A stretch of DNA of 64,000 bases, taken from assembly GCF_025231485.1 (NCBI RefSeq), contig NZ_CP104003.1, positions 682,001 to 746,000 of the forward strand. The letters are read 5' to 3'. The stretch is from Salinirubellus salinus (lineage in GTDB: Archaea > Halobacteriota > Halobacteria > Halobacteriales > Haloarculaceae). The translations under genes were made by a program, and so were the position numbers. Below the pieces are notes generated by a model. It made no database searches, was not told where the DNA came from, and saw only the letters and a list, made by a program, of their open reading frames with translations. Below are positions 31,221 through 40,484 of this stretch, piece after piece; position 1 is the stretch's first letter; each line of letters opens with the position of its first letter.

Positions 31221-32033
31221 ATGCCCTCCAGACGTTCGGTGCTGTCGACCTGCGGTCTCGCGCTCGCCGGTCTCGGTGGCTGTGTGGAGGGACCGACCGG
31301 CGGCGCCGAGTCTGATACGGTCTCACCTACACCGCCGCCGACTGCCACCGATTCGCCGGTCGACGTGTCCACGCCTCGCGTCCGAGACGCCGTCGTCGGC
31401 CACGACTCACCGGATTCGATGACCGCTCGCGACCCCGAGGGGTGGTTCGTCCTCGCGTCGGTCCGTGCGAACGAGTCGGACGACCAGCCACAGCGCGCCG
31501 GGGCGTTCTCCCTCGCCCTCGACGACCGGCCGGTCTCGGCGGTCGACCCCCGGACGCTGACGCGCTACCGCGTCGACGGGTTCGGCACCCCGTACCGGCG
31601 CGACGACCCCGACGGCTGGGTCGCGTTCGAGGTGTCCGCCGAGGCCGGTGTCTCGACGGCCGAGGTCCGAGTCGGACCCCACCGCTGGCCGCTTCCGGAC
31701 AGCGTGGTCTCGCGGCTGAACGAGCCGACGCCGAGGTGGTCGCTCGACGTATCCTTCCCCGACCGTCTCGTCACCGGCGAGCGCTTCGAGGTGACGGTCA
31801 CCGCCCGGAACACCAGCACCGTCCCCGGAACGTTCTGCGGTGCGCTGAACGTCGCCGAACTCCGGTACGCGTACTACCCCTACCCGTTCGCCGAATCCGC
31901 TGCCCCGGACGAGACGGCGACGGTCACGCACAGCGACTCGGTGCCCGAGGGTGCGACACACCCGTCGTTCTACCTCCGCACGCAGGCCGGGAGCGAGTCG
32001 CGCTCGTACGAGGTACGGGACTCAGAGCAGTAG
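31221..32033 (+). CDS. Tat-exported lipoprotein
   Basis: 270 residues. The signal MPSRRSVLSTCGLALAGLGG contains a twin arginine followed by a hydrophobic core and a lipobox-like LGGC, so the protein is probably exported folded and lipidated. A Thr/Pro spacer (TVSPTPPPTATDSP) leads to a beta-rich domain: WFVLASVRANESDDQP, AGAFSLALDDRPVSAVD, ERFEVTVTARNTSTVPGTF. The last segment resembles domains that repeat in haloarchaeal secreted proteins. Its end overlaps the convergent site-2 protease gene by 12 nt. Confidence 0.82.
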   Translation: MPSRRSVLSTCGLALAGLGGCVEGPTGGAESDTVSPTPPPTATDSPVDVSTPRVRDAVVGHDSPDSMTARDPEGWFVLASVRANESDDQPQRAGAFSLALDDRPVSAVDPRTLTRYRVDGFGTPYRRDDPDGWVAFEVSAEAGVSTAEVRVGPHRWPLPDSVVSRLNEPTPRWSLDVSFPDRLVTGERFEVTVTARNTSTVPGTFCGALNVAELRYAYYPYPFAESAAPDETATVTHSDSVPEGATHPSFYLRTQAGSESRSYEVRDSEQ

Positions 32034-33839
32034 CGAGACGGCCAATATCACCACGAGCACACCCAGCATCGCCATGGTCAGGCCGATAGCGACCCACTCC
32101 GCCCGCTCGGCTGGGTCGGGCCACCCCTGTCGCTCGCCGAGCGCCGCGACGCCCGACCGGACCAGCCGCCCACCGTCGAGCGGGTAGGCGGGGATGCAGT
32201 TGAACGCCGCGAGCTGGATCTGGAGCCACGCCGACCAGAACAGCGCGTTGGCGAGGACGAACGCGCCGTCGCCGAGCGGTGCGAGCACCCCCGAGACGAC
32301 GAACGCCTCGCGTGCCGTGCCGACGAACCCGGCGAACCCGAACGGGGCGAGACCCACCACGCCCGCGAGCGGCAGGAGGAGGAACGCGAACCCGCGCTGG
32401 AGGGGGCCGTCGGCCGCCCCCGGCAGGCCCGCCCCCCTGAGCGCGCCGTGATAGGTGTCTGCTGGGTACGGTTCGACCCCGAAGTCGGTCAGGACGAGTC
32501 CCGAGACGCCGGGTTCGGGGAAGATACCGAGTATCGGGTCGGACTCACCGCTCGCTTCCGAGGGCTCCCTTCGGTCGCCCTCCCCACCGAGCGTCAGCTC
32601 GAACGTGTCGAGGTCGCCCTCCTCGAACGCCTCGACGGTGACCGTCTCACCGGGCTGGCGGTCGGCGAGCGCCCGCCCGAGGTCCGCACGGTCCAGCACG
32701 CGCTCGCCGGCGACGCGGACGAGGACGACTCGCCCGTCCGGCGCGGCACCCGCCTCGTCGAGTGGGCCGTCGGGCGCGACTCGACCCGCCAGCCCCGGCT
32801 TCAGTGCGTAGCCGCCCGGACTGCCGTCGGGCGCCTCGAGGGTCAGTTCCGCTCGGCGGTCGTCCGCGAGCGCCTCGCGGAACGCCGCCACCGTCGAGAC
32901 GTTCCGGCCGTCGACGGCGAGGATACGGACGCCCGGTTCGAGGTCGCTCGCCTCGCTCGTCGCGACGACCGTGACGCTCCGCTCGACGGTGACTGCCGGG
33001 GCGTCGCGCCGTCCGACGCGGACGGTCCCGGAGGCGTTCGCCAGCGCCGCGTGCAGCGAGTCGTCGTCTCCGACTGCCCGTCCACCGAGGCTCGTCAGCA
33101 CGTCGCCGCGCTCGAGGCCGGCGTCGGCTGCCGGAGAGTCGGCGAACACGCCACCGACAGCGACACCCGCGACGGGCGCGACGCTCCCGAGCACCACGAG
33201 GAGTGCGAGGAAGCAGACGCCGGCACCGACGAGGTTCGCCGCGGGGCCGGCGGCGTAGAGCCGCGCCCAGCCGAGGCGGTGGCCGCGCTCGTGGTCACTG
33301 TCGGCCTCGTCACCGCCGTCCAGACCTGCCGGCAGGACGTACGCGCCGGCGGGGACTACCGCGAGGAGGAACAGGCCGACGGACTCCACCTCGATGTCGC
33401 CGGCACGCGCGAGGACGCCGTGGGCGCCCTCGTGGACCACCAGGCCGAGCAGGACGCCGAACAGGAGTTCCGGCGCTGCCGCCAGCGGCAGGAACGGGTT
33501 GACGCCGGGGACGACCAGCACGCTCCCCGGTGACTCGATGGGGCTGCTGGCGGGGTCGAGGACGGCCGCGACGCCCGCGAGGACGACGCCGACGGCGGCG
33601 AGGACGACCAGTCCAGCGACGATGGCGAGACCGGCCGTCCCGAGGAGCCGCCAGAGCCAGCGGGGTCGAGCGACCCGGTCGAGCAGCGTCCGCCCGCGGG
33701 TCGAGGAGAGCGTGAGGAACGGGCCGGTGGCCGAGACGCCGGGAGGGAGGCGCTCGCTCCGATCGAGGAGTTCGGCGACGACACCGAACACGAGGAGGCC
33801 GAGGAGGACCGCAACCGCCGGCGAGTCGTGGAGGGACAC
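32022..33839 (-). CDS. Site-2 protease-like metalloprotease (M50) with PDZ domains
   Basis: 605 residues, intramembrane zinc protease of the M50/S2P family. The zinc motif is VVHEGAHG with HEGAH at 136-140, inside a helix. The second signature, PAYPLDGGRLVRSGV, is near residue 565. Between them are PDZ-like regions (VAVGGVFADSPAADAGLERGDV and a second one at ASDLEPGVRILAVDGRNV). At least eight hydrophobic helices are visible. S2P enzymes release membrane-tethered regulators; no substrate is evident next to it. It may be the last gene of a leftward run starting near 38170. Confidence 0.88.
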   Translation of the reverse strand: MSLHDSPAVAVLLGLLVFGVVAELLDRSERLPPGVSATGPFLTLSSTRGRTLLDRVARPRWLWRLLGTAGLAIVAGLVVLAAVGVVLAGVAAVLDPASSPIESPGSVLVVPGVNPFLPLAAAPELLFGVLLGLVVHEGAHGVLARAGDIEVESVGLFLLAVVPAGAYVLPAGLDGGDEADSDHERGHRLGWARLYAAGPAANLVGAGVCFLALLVVLGSVAPVAGVAVGGVFADSPAADAGLERGDVLTSLGGRAVGDDDSLHAALANASGTVRVGRRDAPAVTVERSVTVVATSEASDLEPGVRILAVDGRNVSTVAAFREALADDRRAELTLEAPDGSPGGYALKPGLAGRVAPDGPLDEAGAAPDGRVVLVRVAGERVLDRADLGRALADRQPGETVTVEAFEEGDLDTFELTLGGEGDRREPSEASGESDPILGIFPEPGVSGLVLTDFGVEPYPADTYHGALRGAGLPGAADGPLQRGFAFLLLPLAGVVGLAPFGFAGFVGTAREAFVVSGVLAPLGDGAFVLANALFWSAWLQIQLAAFNCIPAYPLDGGRLVRSGVAALGERQGWPDPAERAEWVAIGLTMAMLGVLVVILAVSLLL

Positions 33840-33864
33840 GACTCACCGCGCGGTGCGGTGCCCC

Positions 33865-34437
33865 TTAGCCCTCCCGCTCGGTCCCGCGCTCCGTCGAGGG
33901 GTCGCTGTCGGCACGGACGGCGGGGAGCCCCTCGTCGGACCACGCCACGTCGCCCGAGAGTCGGACCCCGCCGTCGGGTTCGCGTATCTCCGCGCGCCCC
34001 CTCGCCCCGCAGGCACAGCGGTACTCGACCCACGCGGCGTCGGTCCGGCCGGGCTCCTCGATGGCGGAGCCGGTGGCGGCCTCGACGGGCTCGTCGCAGG
34101 CGGCACACCGGAGCGTGCCGACGCGTTCGGCGTCCACCCACAGCGCCACCGCCGCGTGGACCATCCACTCCCACGACCAGAACCGCGTGTTCCCGAGGAC
34201 GTGCCAGTCGAGCACCCAGTCCAGCCAGCGGTCGAACGCCCACACGTCCTCCACGCCGGCGTGCTCGAGGAACGAATCGAAGTCCGGGAAGTCGGTGTGT
34301 TCACGGACGAAGGTCTCGGTGAACAGTGCGTCGACGACGCCGTCGGGGTCGTCGAGCAGTTCCGTGTCCGCCTCGAGGAGCGCCCGCTCCAGCGTCTCCG
34401 CGTCCGGGCCGTCTCGGTCGTCCCGTCGCCCCTGCAC
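33865..34437 (-). CDS. Uncharacterised protein with C-terminal zinc ribbon
   Basis: 190 residues from a GTG at 34437. N-terminal two thirds are helical and acidic with several Trp (VEDVWAFDRWLDWVLDWHV, TRFWSWEWMVHAAVALWVD). The C-terminus has a C-x2-C ... C-x-C zinc ribbon (GTLRCAACDEPVEAA and YRCACGARGRAE). I know no function. It follows the DAG-kinase-like gene by 62 nt and precedes the S2P gene by 25 nt on the same strand. Confidence 0.7.
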   Translation of the reverse strand: MQGRRDDRDGPDAETLERALLEADTELLDDPDGVVDALFTETFVREHTDFPDFDSFLEHAGVEDVWAFDRWLDWVLDWHVLGNTRFWSWEWMVHAAVALWVDAERVGTLRCAACDEPVEAATGSAIEEPGRTDAAWVEYRCACGARGRAEIREPDGGVRLSGDVAWSDEGLPAVRADSDPSTERGTEREG

Positions 34438-34499
34438 GACCCGGGATTGTGGTCCGTGGCGCTTGAGTCCGGCGGTCCCCGCAGTCCAGCCAGAGCGCG

Positions 34500-35411
34500 T
34501 CAGAACCCGGCCGGGTACGCGAACCGGAGCGCACCCGGGACCACGGCGAGGTGGGCCTCGCACACGGGGTCGTCGACGACGGTACCGTCCACCTCGACCG
34601 GGAGCCCCGACGGCGACGAGAGGTCGAACGCCGGCGAACGGTGGTAGTGGACGGCGGGGTGCTCGACCTGGCGACCGGCGGGGCCGGCCCGCGTGATGGC
34701 GAGGACGTCCCGGAGGTCCGTGGCCTCGACGACCAGCGCGTGGAGGTCGCCGTCTGCCGGCCGTGACCCGGGGAGGAGGTCGAAGCGCGAGCCACGGTAC
34801 CGCCCGCCGCCGACGGCGACGAGGTGGGCCGGCCCCTCGAACAGCGGCTCCTCGTCCGCTTCGAGCCGGACCTCGACCGGGTCCTCGCGGAGCACTGAGC
34901 GGCCCATCCCGAGCAGGTACGCGAGGGGGCCGGGGAGCCACCCGAACGCCTCGCTGGCCTCGACCGCGGCGCGGAACAGCCCCCCGGTGAACCCGAGCAG
35001 GAAGTAGCCCGTCTCGCCGTCGGCCTTGTACCGGCCGGCGTCGACGGGTCGGACCTCGAAAGCGCGACCGACTCGGCGCGCGACGGCCCGCCAGTCGTGC
35101 TCGCCGTAGCAGTGCCGGTAGAGCGAGTTCCCCCGACCGCCGGGGACGACGTACAGTGGCGGCGGCTCGCGCCCCTCGGCGAGGTACGCGCTCGCCACCT
35201 CGCGGACGGTGCCGTCGCCACCGACGACGGCGAGGAGTTCCCGGTCGGCGAACGACCGGCCCGCGTCGTCAGCCTCCCCCGGCCCGGAGAGCACCGTCGC
35301 GTCGACACGCCACCCGTCACCGAGCGCGGCACGGAGCGTCTCCAGCATCGTAACCCCACGCCCGTCGCCGGAGACGGGGTTGACGACGGCGCCCGCGCGC
35401 CGCTCCGTCAC
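34500..35411 (-). CDS. Diacylglycerol/lipid kinase catalytic-domain protein
   Basis: 303 residues. The DAGK_cat domain is visible: AGAVVNPVSGDGRG (phosphate loop region), the invariant GGDGTVREVASAYL and VVPGGRGNSLYRHCYG, followed by a second beta-rich domain with FLLGFTGGLFRAAVEAS. Bacterial and archaeal members phosphorylate diacylglycerol, sphingosine or archaeol-type lipids; the substrate cannot be read. Its ATG overlaps the MmgE/PrpD gene's stop by 4 nt, so the two are coupled. A lipid-metabolism context is plausible. Confidence 0.88.
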   Translation of the reverse strand: MTERRAGAVVNPVSGDGRGVTMLETLRAALGDGWRVDATVLSGPGEADDAGRSFADRELLAVVGGDGTVREVASAYLAEGREPPPLYVVPGGRGNSLYRHCYGEHDWRAVARRVGRAFEVRPVDAGRYKADGETGYFLLGFTGGLFRAAVEASEAFGWLPGPLAYLLGMGRSVLREDPVEVRLEADEEPLFEGPAHLVAVGGGRYRGSRFDLLPGSRPADGDLHALVVEATDLRDVLAITRAGPAGRQVEHPAVHYHRSPAFDLSSPSGLPVEVDGTVVDDPVCEAHLAVVPGALRFAYPAGF

Positions 35412-37030
35412 CGGTGTGGCACCTCGGGCGCGGCGGCCGTGCCGCGGGAGACGAGGGCGGCCACCTCCTCGAGTGACACCGGCCCATCGGGGTCACGGAG
35501 CGCCTCGACCGCGGGCCGCACGGGGGCGTCGGCCCCGGCGAGTTCCACGAGCGCCCCCTCGCACTTGCGGCGGGCGACGGCACGCGTCTCCGAGAGCGGC
35601 CGCCCCGCGAACCCCATCGGGTGTGGGCACTCGGCGGTGACGGACTGCCCGTCGCTGAGGTGGACCGTCACTCGGGCGCCGAGGCGTTTCTCCGCGGCCG
35701 AGAGGTCCGTCGGGAGTGGGCGCTTGCGGACGAACCGGAGCAGCGTGGGCAGGTTCGCCACCGTCGCCCCCCCGCCGACGGTCTTCGCGGAGTACGGGAG
35801 GACGAGCGGGCCGACCCGACGGAGCATCGCCCCGAGCGGCACCTCCGACCGGAGGGCGTCCGTCGTGAACTCGGCGTCGTGTTCCAGTTCGACCCGGTCG
35901 GCGAGCTCCCAGACGTCGCGCTTCCCACGGCGAGCGTCGGCGAACTGCCGGGGCGTGTGCTCCCCGTCGAGGAGGGCGACGGCGACGTTGTACGGCACCG
36001 AGAAGTTGAGCGCCGCGAGCGTCGAGTCCGGGCCCCGGACGTACCGACTCGCACGTTCGTCGACCTGCGTGGTGAACAGTGACGTCTCGACGGTGACGTG
36101 GCTGACGGGGACGGTCCCGTCGAACCGCCGGTCGAGTTCGCGCCGGGCGTCGAGGGCGGCCTCGACGGGTGCCGAGACGTACGCACAGCCGGGGTGCGCC
36201 TTCACCGTCACCGCACGGGTGTGCCAGCGTCCCTCGACCGGGCCGAACCGGTCACCCGCCTCGCGCTCCGGAAGGCCCCCGAGGAACTCCGGGAGCGGGT
36301 AGTCCGCGAACGAGTCGAGGAAGCCACCCTCGGCCGTCACCACCTCGCGGTTCCCGGCGAGCCCCTCGCGGGCCGCACCGACGGCGTTCAGCCCCGCGAG
36401 GACGGGCTCGGCTGCGGTCAGTACCTTCGCGTCGGAGCCGAGGAACCCCGCGTCGAGCGGCCACGGTGGCTGCGAGAGGGCGATGGCCATCGCGTCGGCG
36501 AGCGTATCGGCGTCGTCGCCCTCGACCACGGCCCGACCGACGGCCGCACAGAGCGCGTGGACGTACGCCGTCTGCTGGCCGCGGAAGGGACCGACGGCGG
36601 CGGCACTGGCGACGCGGGCGGCCACCTCGTTGGCGGCGACGTGGGCGAGGACCGCTCGACGCCAGTCGGCCCCGGCCACCTCGGCGTACGCGAGGGGGAC
36701 GAACACGGCCGAGTGACCGGTGTGCCCGCCGAGGACGGTGTCGTCGAAGTCGAGTGCCATCCCGAGCGCGGCGTGGCCGTACGCGGCGGCACGAGGTGCG
36801 ACGCGGCCGCCACCGAGGAGCGTCGCCTCCCCCGCGGTGTCGAACTCGGCCCGGACGGTTCGGTGGATGCGCTCACCGACCGGGAGCGAACAGGTCCACG
36901 CGGCGGCACCGATCGCGCTCAGCCGCTGCGCGCCCGCGGCCCGCCGCACGTCGGGCGGCAGGTCGTGGAAGTGCAGGCCCGTGGCCCATCGAGCGGCCGT
37001 CTCGAGGAAGGGTGCATTCTTCTCCGTCAT
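35408..37030 (-). CDS. MmgE/PrpD family protein (2-methylcitrate dehydratase-like)
   Basis: 540 residues. The MmgE/PrpD fold includes 2-methylcitrate dehydratase, cis-aconitate decarboxylase and relatives. N-terminal helical half: ETAARWATGLHFHDLPPDVR, VAPRAAAYGHAALGMALDFDDT, GGHTGHSAVFVPLAYAEVA. C-terminal half: VTVKAHPGCAYVSAPVEAA and NFSVPYNVAVALLDGEHTP, a typical PrpD region. At about 540 residues it is somewhat longer than many members. A 4-nt overlap with the DAG-kinase-like gene downstream suggests functional pairing, although the reaction is unknown. No methylcitrate synthase gene is nearby. Confidence 0.85.
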   Translation of the reverse strand: MTEKNAPFLETAARWATGLHFHDLPPDVRRAAGAQRLSAIGAAAWTCSLPVGERIHRTVRAEFDTAGEATLLGGGRVAPRAAAYGHAALGMALDFDDTVLGGHTGHSAVFVPLAYAEVAGADWRRAVLAHVAANEVAARVASAAAVGPFRGQQTAYVHALCAAVGRAVVEGDDADTLADAMAIALSQPPWPLDAGFLGSDAKVLTAAEPVLAGLNAVGAAREGLAGNREVVTAEGGFLDSFADYPLPEFLGGLPEREAGDRFGPVEGRWHTRAVTVKAHPGCAYVSAPVEAALDARRELDRRFDGTVPVSHVTVETSLFTTQVDERASRYVRGPDSTLAALNFSVPYNVAVALLDGEHTPRQFADARRGKRDVWELADRVELEHDAEFTTDALRSEVPLGAMLRRVGPLVLPYSAKTVGGGATVANLPTLLRFVRKRPLPTDLSAAEKRLGARVTVHLSDGQSVTAECPHPMGFAGRPLSETRAVARRKCEGALVELAGADAPVRPAVEALRDPDGPVSLEEVAALVSRGTAAAPEVPHR

Positions 37031-37072
37031 ACCGGGAGGAGACCGTCGAGCGTCGAAAACGTGTCGGCGGGG

Positions 37073-38170
37073 TTACGCCCGGGGCAGGTGAAGTTCGACG
37101 GCGGTCGACTCGCCCGGGATCACCTCGAGTCGGCCGCCGGACCGCGAGAGCAGGAGTTCGGCCATGTAGATGTCGACACCCTGGTGGAGGCTGGCGGCGT
37201 ACCGTTCGCTCCCGCCGGCGTCGGCGTCGGTGTCGTCGGCCACACCGGACGAGAGACGCCGACCCCACCCCGAAGCCCCCCCACCGTCTGCCGCCGTCGA
37301 CGACCCTCCCTCGTCGTCCCGAACCCTGACGACGACGTCTTCGGGGGTGACGTGGGCCCCGACGACCACGCCGTCGCTCACCCCCGCGCGCTCGAGCACC
37401 ACCGTCTCGACGGCCTCGGTGAGCGTCTCGTCACCGAGCACCGACAGGTCGGGCACGGGTTCCTCGACGGCGACGTTCGCGGTCCCGTACACGCCCTGCG
37501 CCCGCCCCACCGACTCCTCGACGATGGTCCGGAGCCGACGCGGCTTCGGCTCGGGTTGCTCGTTGATGCGGTCCGTGAGCTCGCTCACCCGTTCGACGAG
37601 GCCCACCACCTCGTCACCGCGCCGGCGGATGGTCCGGAGTTCGTGGCCCGGCTCCTCGGTGCGGCGTTCGAGTTCCTCGGCGCTGGCGAGGATGATGTTC
37701 ATCCCGTTGAGGAGGTGGTGTCTGAGCATCCGGTTGAGCACGTCGAGTCGCTCGCGTTCGGCCTCGAGCCGCGCCCGCTGGCGCTGGGAGAGCACGTCGT
37801 ACAGCCCGATGCCGAGTCCGGCGAGCGCCCCGCCGACCACCGTCTCGGCGACGAGCAGCTCCCCCCGGAGGAGTTCGTACTCTCCGGCCAAGGCGACGAC
37901 GATCATGGCCGCGAAGCCGCCGACGGTGAGGCTCCCGGCGAGACTCCAGCCGGCGATACGCCGGAACTCGGGGGCGGTCAGGTCGCTCCGGAACGCGAGC
38001 CAGAGCCCCGAGACGACGAGTGCGAGGACGAGGCCGATCGGCAACAGCCCCCCGAACACCAGGGCGAAGGGTGAGGGAGTCGGCCCGAGCCCACCGATAG
38101 CGACCACGAGCACGACGGCTCCCGCCGTGAGGTAGCCCACCGCACTCCCGAGTCGGAGACCCTCACGCAT
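37073..38170 (-). CDS. Membrane histidine kinase-like protein with degenerate ATP-binding domain
   Basis: 365 residues. Four hydrophobic helices occupy the first 125 residues, then a coiled linker (SQRQRARLEAERERLD) and a dimerisation helix, LNRMLRHHLLNGMNIILASA, with candidate phospho-His at 151 or 152. The C-terminal HATPase-like domain has lost landmarks: the N-box position reads LTEAVETVVLERAG, without the Asn expected in sensor kinases. The D-box region reads VRVRDDEGGSS, not DNGPGI, although the end VDIYMAELLLSRSGGRLEV keeps the fold. It may be a pseudo-kinase. No response regulator is adjacent. Confidence 0.8.
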   Translation of the reverse strand: MREGLRLGSAVGYLTAGAVVLVVAIGGLGPTPSPFALVFGGLLPIGLVLALVVSGLWLAFRSDLTAPEFRRIAGWSLAGSLTVGGFAAMIVVALAGEYELLRGELLVAETVVGGALAGLGIGLYDVLSQRQRARLEAERERLDVLNRMLRHHLLNGMNIILASAEELERRTEEPGHELRTIRRRGDEVVGLVERVSELTDRINEQPEPKPRRLRTIVEESVGRAQGVYGTANVAVEEPVPDLSVLGDETLTEAVETVVLERAGVSDGVVVGAHVTPEDVVVRVRDDEGGSSTAADGGGASGWGRRLSSGVADDTDADAGGSERYAASLHQGVDIYMAELLLSRSGGRLEVIPGESTAVELHLPRA

Positions 38171-38260
38171 TGTGGACTCTCGGCGGTACCGGAACTTAAA
38201 GGGCGAGTCCCTTTCGGCAGTAGAACCGACCGAAGGCAGACCATCGCGGTCGCCTGCGGC

Positions 38261-38953
38261 TCAGGGCTCCACCGGCTCGACGAGCGCCGGGGAGTCGTTC
38301 GACGGGTCGTTCACCAGTCGCGAGACGGGGTAGGCCCGCATCCGATCGGCGGGGTACGGGTCGAGCAGGTCTCGGGGGTCGTCCTCGGTCAGCCAGCGCT
38401 CCTCCTCGTCGGGGGCGAGCACCACGGCCATCCGGTGGTGGAGGTCGGCCACCACCTCGTTCGGCTCCGTCGTCAGTATCGTGAACGTCTCGAGCGGGTC
38501 GACGGAGCGGTCCGGCCCGTCACCCCCGAAGTCCCCGAGGCCAGTCTGTTTCTGCGGAGGCGTCCAGCGCTCCCAGAGCCCCGCCATCGCGAACGGTTCG
38601 TCGCCCTCGAGTGCGACCCGGTAGGGTCGCTTGCCGTCCTCCGTCGACACCCACTCGTAGAAGCCGTCGGCCGGTACCAGACAGCGCCGGGCGCGGTAGG
38701 CCTCGCGGAACGCGGGCTTCTCGTGGACGGTCTCGCTCCGTGCGTTGATAAGGCCCCCCGAGTCGTCGTCGCTCCACGAGGGGACGAGCCCCCACGTCAG
38801 GTGGCTCAGGCGGTCGGGGGCCTCGGCCGTGACGACCGGGAGCGACTGACCGGGCGCGGCGTTGTACCGCTGGGGGAACGTCTCCGGGACGACGACGCCG
38901 AACCGGTCGGCCAGCTCGGCCGGCGGGGTGAACAGGCTGTATCGGCCGCACAT
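38261..38953 (-). CDS. SOS response-associated peptidase family (YedK/HMCES)
   Basis: 230 residues. HMCES/YedK proteins form a stable thiazolidine crosslink with abasic sites in single-stranded DNA. The catalytic Cys2 is present (MCGRYSLFTPPAELADRF). So are the conserved Asn in LINARSETVHEKPAF, the Glu in RCLVPADGFYEWVST, and the His in DLHHRMAVVL. PQRYNAAPGQ and AGLWERW also fit. Length is typical. The initiator Met must be removed to expose Cys2, which fits this start. Divergent from menF. Confidence 0.94.
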   Translation of the reverse strand: MCGRYSLFTPPAELADRFGVVVPETFPQRYNAAPGQSLPVVTAEAPDRLSHLTWGLVPSWSDDDSGGLINARSETVHEKPAFREAYRARRCLVPADGFYEWVSTEDGKRPYRVALEGDEPFAMAGLWERWTPPQKQTGLGDFGGDGPDRSVDPLETFTILTTEPNEVVADLHHRMAVVLAPDEEERWLTEDDPRDLLDPYPADRMRAYPVSRLVNDPSNDSPALVEPVEP

Positions 38954-39113
38954 ACCACGACCGAGGGGGGCGATGGGGAAGAACCCATCCCCGACGGCCC
39001 GCGTGCGGCTGGTCGGTCAGCGTCGTGGCGGCGCCCCACCGGCCGGGACCTTCCGTCCTCGGTGAACCACCGGGATAGTTACCATCAAAACGCTGGAGTC
39101 CGAACTACGGGTG

Positions 39114-40484
39114 ATGGAACCACTCCGCGGCGAGGAGGCCGCCTCACGCACGTCGGCCCGTGGGCCGGTCGTGAGCCGAGCCGTCGAACTCTCGTCGGCG
39201 CCGCCGGCCCGCGCGGTGCTCGGCGGGGCCGAGGCGCCGCGGCTGTACTGGGCCGCCCCAGCCGAAGCGACGGTGGTGGGGGGCGGCGCCGCCACGACGG
39301 TCACCGCCACGGGTGACGACCGGTTCGAGTCGGTCCGTGCGGCCGCGGACGACCTGTTCGCCACTGGCGACGTCCACGCGGGGACGCTCGCCGCTCGTCC
39401 CCGCCTGTTCGGGGGGTTCGCCTTCCACGACGACCACGCTGGCGCGCCCCCGTGGGTCGGCTTCCCGGCCGCGGGGTTCGTCCTGCCCGAGACGCAGGTG
39501 ACCTACACCGACGACGCGGCGTGGCTCACCGTGAACGCCGCTGGACCGGACGCCGACGCCGAGACGGTCGAACGCCGCGTCGAGGAGGAACGCGAGCGAC
39601 TCGCCGACCTGCCGGACCCCGGCCCGATCGGCCCACCACCCGGCGTCACGAGTCGGGAGCGAACCACCTCACGCGAGGCGTGGCGCGAGTCCGTGACCGC
39701 CGCGACCTCGCGCATCCACGCGGGCGAACTCCGGAAGGTGGTGCTCGCACAGGCGCTCCGGACGGACCTCGACTCGCCGGTCTCCGTCCCGGACGTGCTG
39801 GCCCGGCTCGGCGAGACGTACCCAGACTGCTATCGCTTCCTCGTCGAGCCCACGGCCGGCGACGGAGAGACGGACACGGCGGGCGGGTTCCTCGGTGCGA
39901 CGCCCGAGCGACTCGTCGCGCTCCGGGGGCGGACCGTGGAGACGGGCGCGCTCGCGGGGACGACGGGCCGGGGCGACACCCCCGAGGAGGACGAGTGGCT
40001 CGCACGCGAACTGATGGACGACGAGAAGAACCGCCACGAACACGAACTCGTCGCGGACGCCATCCGCGAGCAACTCGACCCGTTCGCGGCGAGCGTCGCG
40101 GCCGGTGAACGACGCGTTCGACGTCTGGCGACCGTCCAGCACCTCGAGACGCCCATCACGGCAGAGCTGGAGCGTGACGAACACGTCCTGACGCTGGTGA
40201 AGGCGCTCCACCCGACGCCCGCGGTGGGCGGCCTGCCGCCGGACCGGGCGCTGGAGACCATCCGGGAGACCGAGCGGTTCGACCGGGGCTGGTACGCCGC
40301 CCCTGTCGGGTGGTTCGACGCCGCCGGGTACGGCTCGTTCGCGGTGGCGCTCCGGTCGGCCGTCGTCAGGGACGCCACGGCCACCCTCTTCGCGGGCGTC
40401 GGTATCGTCGGTGACTCGGACCCGGACCGCGAGTGGGACGAGGTGGACCTGAAGTACCGTCCGATGCTGGACGAACTGGAATGA
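39114..40484 (+). CDS. menF: Isochorismate synthase
   Basis: 456 residues. Converts chorismate to isochorismate, the entry to menaquinone synthesis. The chorismate-binding C-terminal half is clear: LRKVVLAQALRT, FLGATPERLVALRGRTVETG, ALAGTTGRGDTPEEDEWLA, LETPITAELERDEHVL, LVKALHPTPAVGGLPPDRAL, and DRGWYAAPVGWFDAAGYGSF with FAGVGIV near the end. The N-terminal half is the usual variable beta-rich part. A GTG at 39111 immediately before the ATG is an alternative start. TATA-like ATCAAAACG is about 26 nt upstream. Its stop overlaps menD by 4 nt. Confidence 0.94.
   Translation: MEPLRGEEAASRTSARGPVVSRAVELSSAPPARAVLGGAEAPRLYWAAPAEATVVGGGAATTVTATGDDRFESVRAAADDLFATGDVHAGTLAARPRLFGGFAFHDDHAGAPPWVGFPAAGFVLPETQVTYTDDAAWLTVNAAGPDADAETVERRVEEERERLADLPDPGPIGPPPGVTSRERTTSREAWRESVTAATSRIHAGELRKVVLAQALRTDLDSPVSVPDVLARLGETYPDCYRFLVEPTAGDGETDTAGGFLGATPERLVALRGRTVETGALAGTTGRGDTPEEDEWLARELMDDEKNRHEHELVADAIREQLDPFAASVAAGERRVRRLATVQHLETPITAELERDEHVLTLVKALHPTPAVGGLPPDRALETIRETERFDRGWYAAPVGWFDAAGYGSFAVALRSAVVRDATATLFAGVGIVGDSDPDREWDEVDLKYRPMLDELE

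Noticed and set aside
28213-31326. A 1,037-codon open frame on the minus strand
   Set aside because: It lies antisense to the methylthiotransferase, ferritin and acetamidase genes, all with clear motifs; long antisense frames are a known by-product of GC-rich third positions here. The translation has repeated Arg, Asp and Val with no domain.
32448-33533. Open frame on the plus strand opposite the site-2 protease gene
   Set aside because: The minus-strand frame has HEGAH and PLDGG motifs; the plus frame has only Arg/Val/Asp-rich sequence.
36098-38074. A 658-codon open frame on the plus strand
   Set aside because: Antisense to the MmgE/PrpD and kinase-like genes; no recognisable domain.
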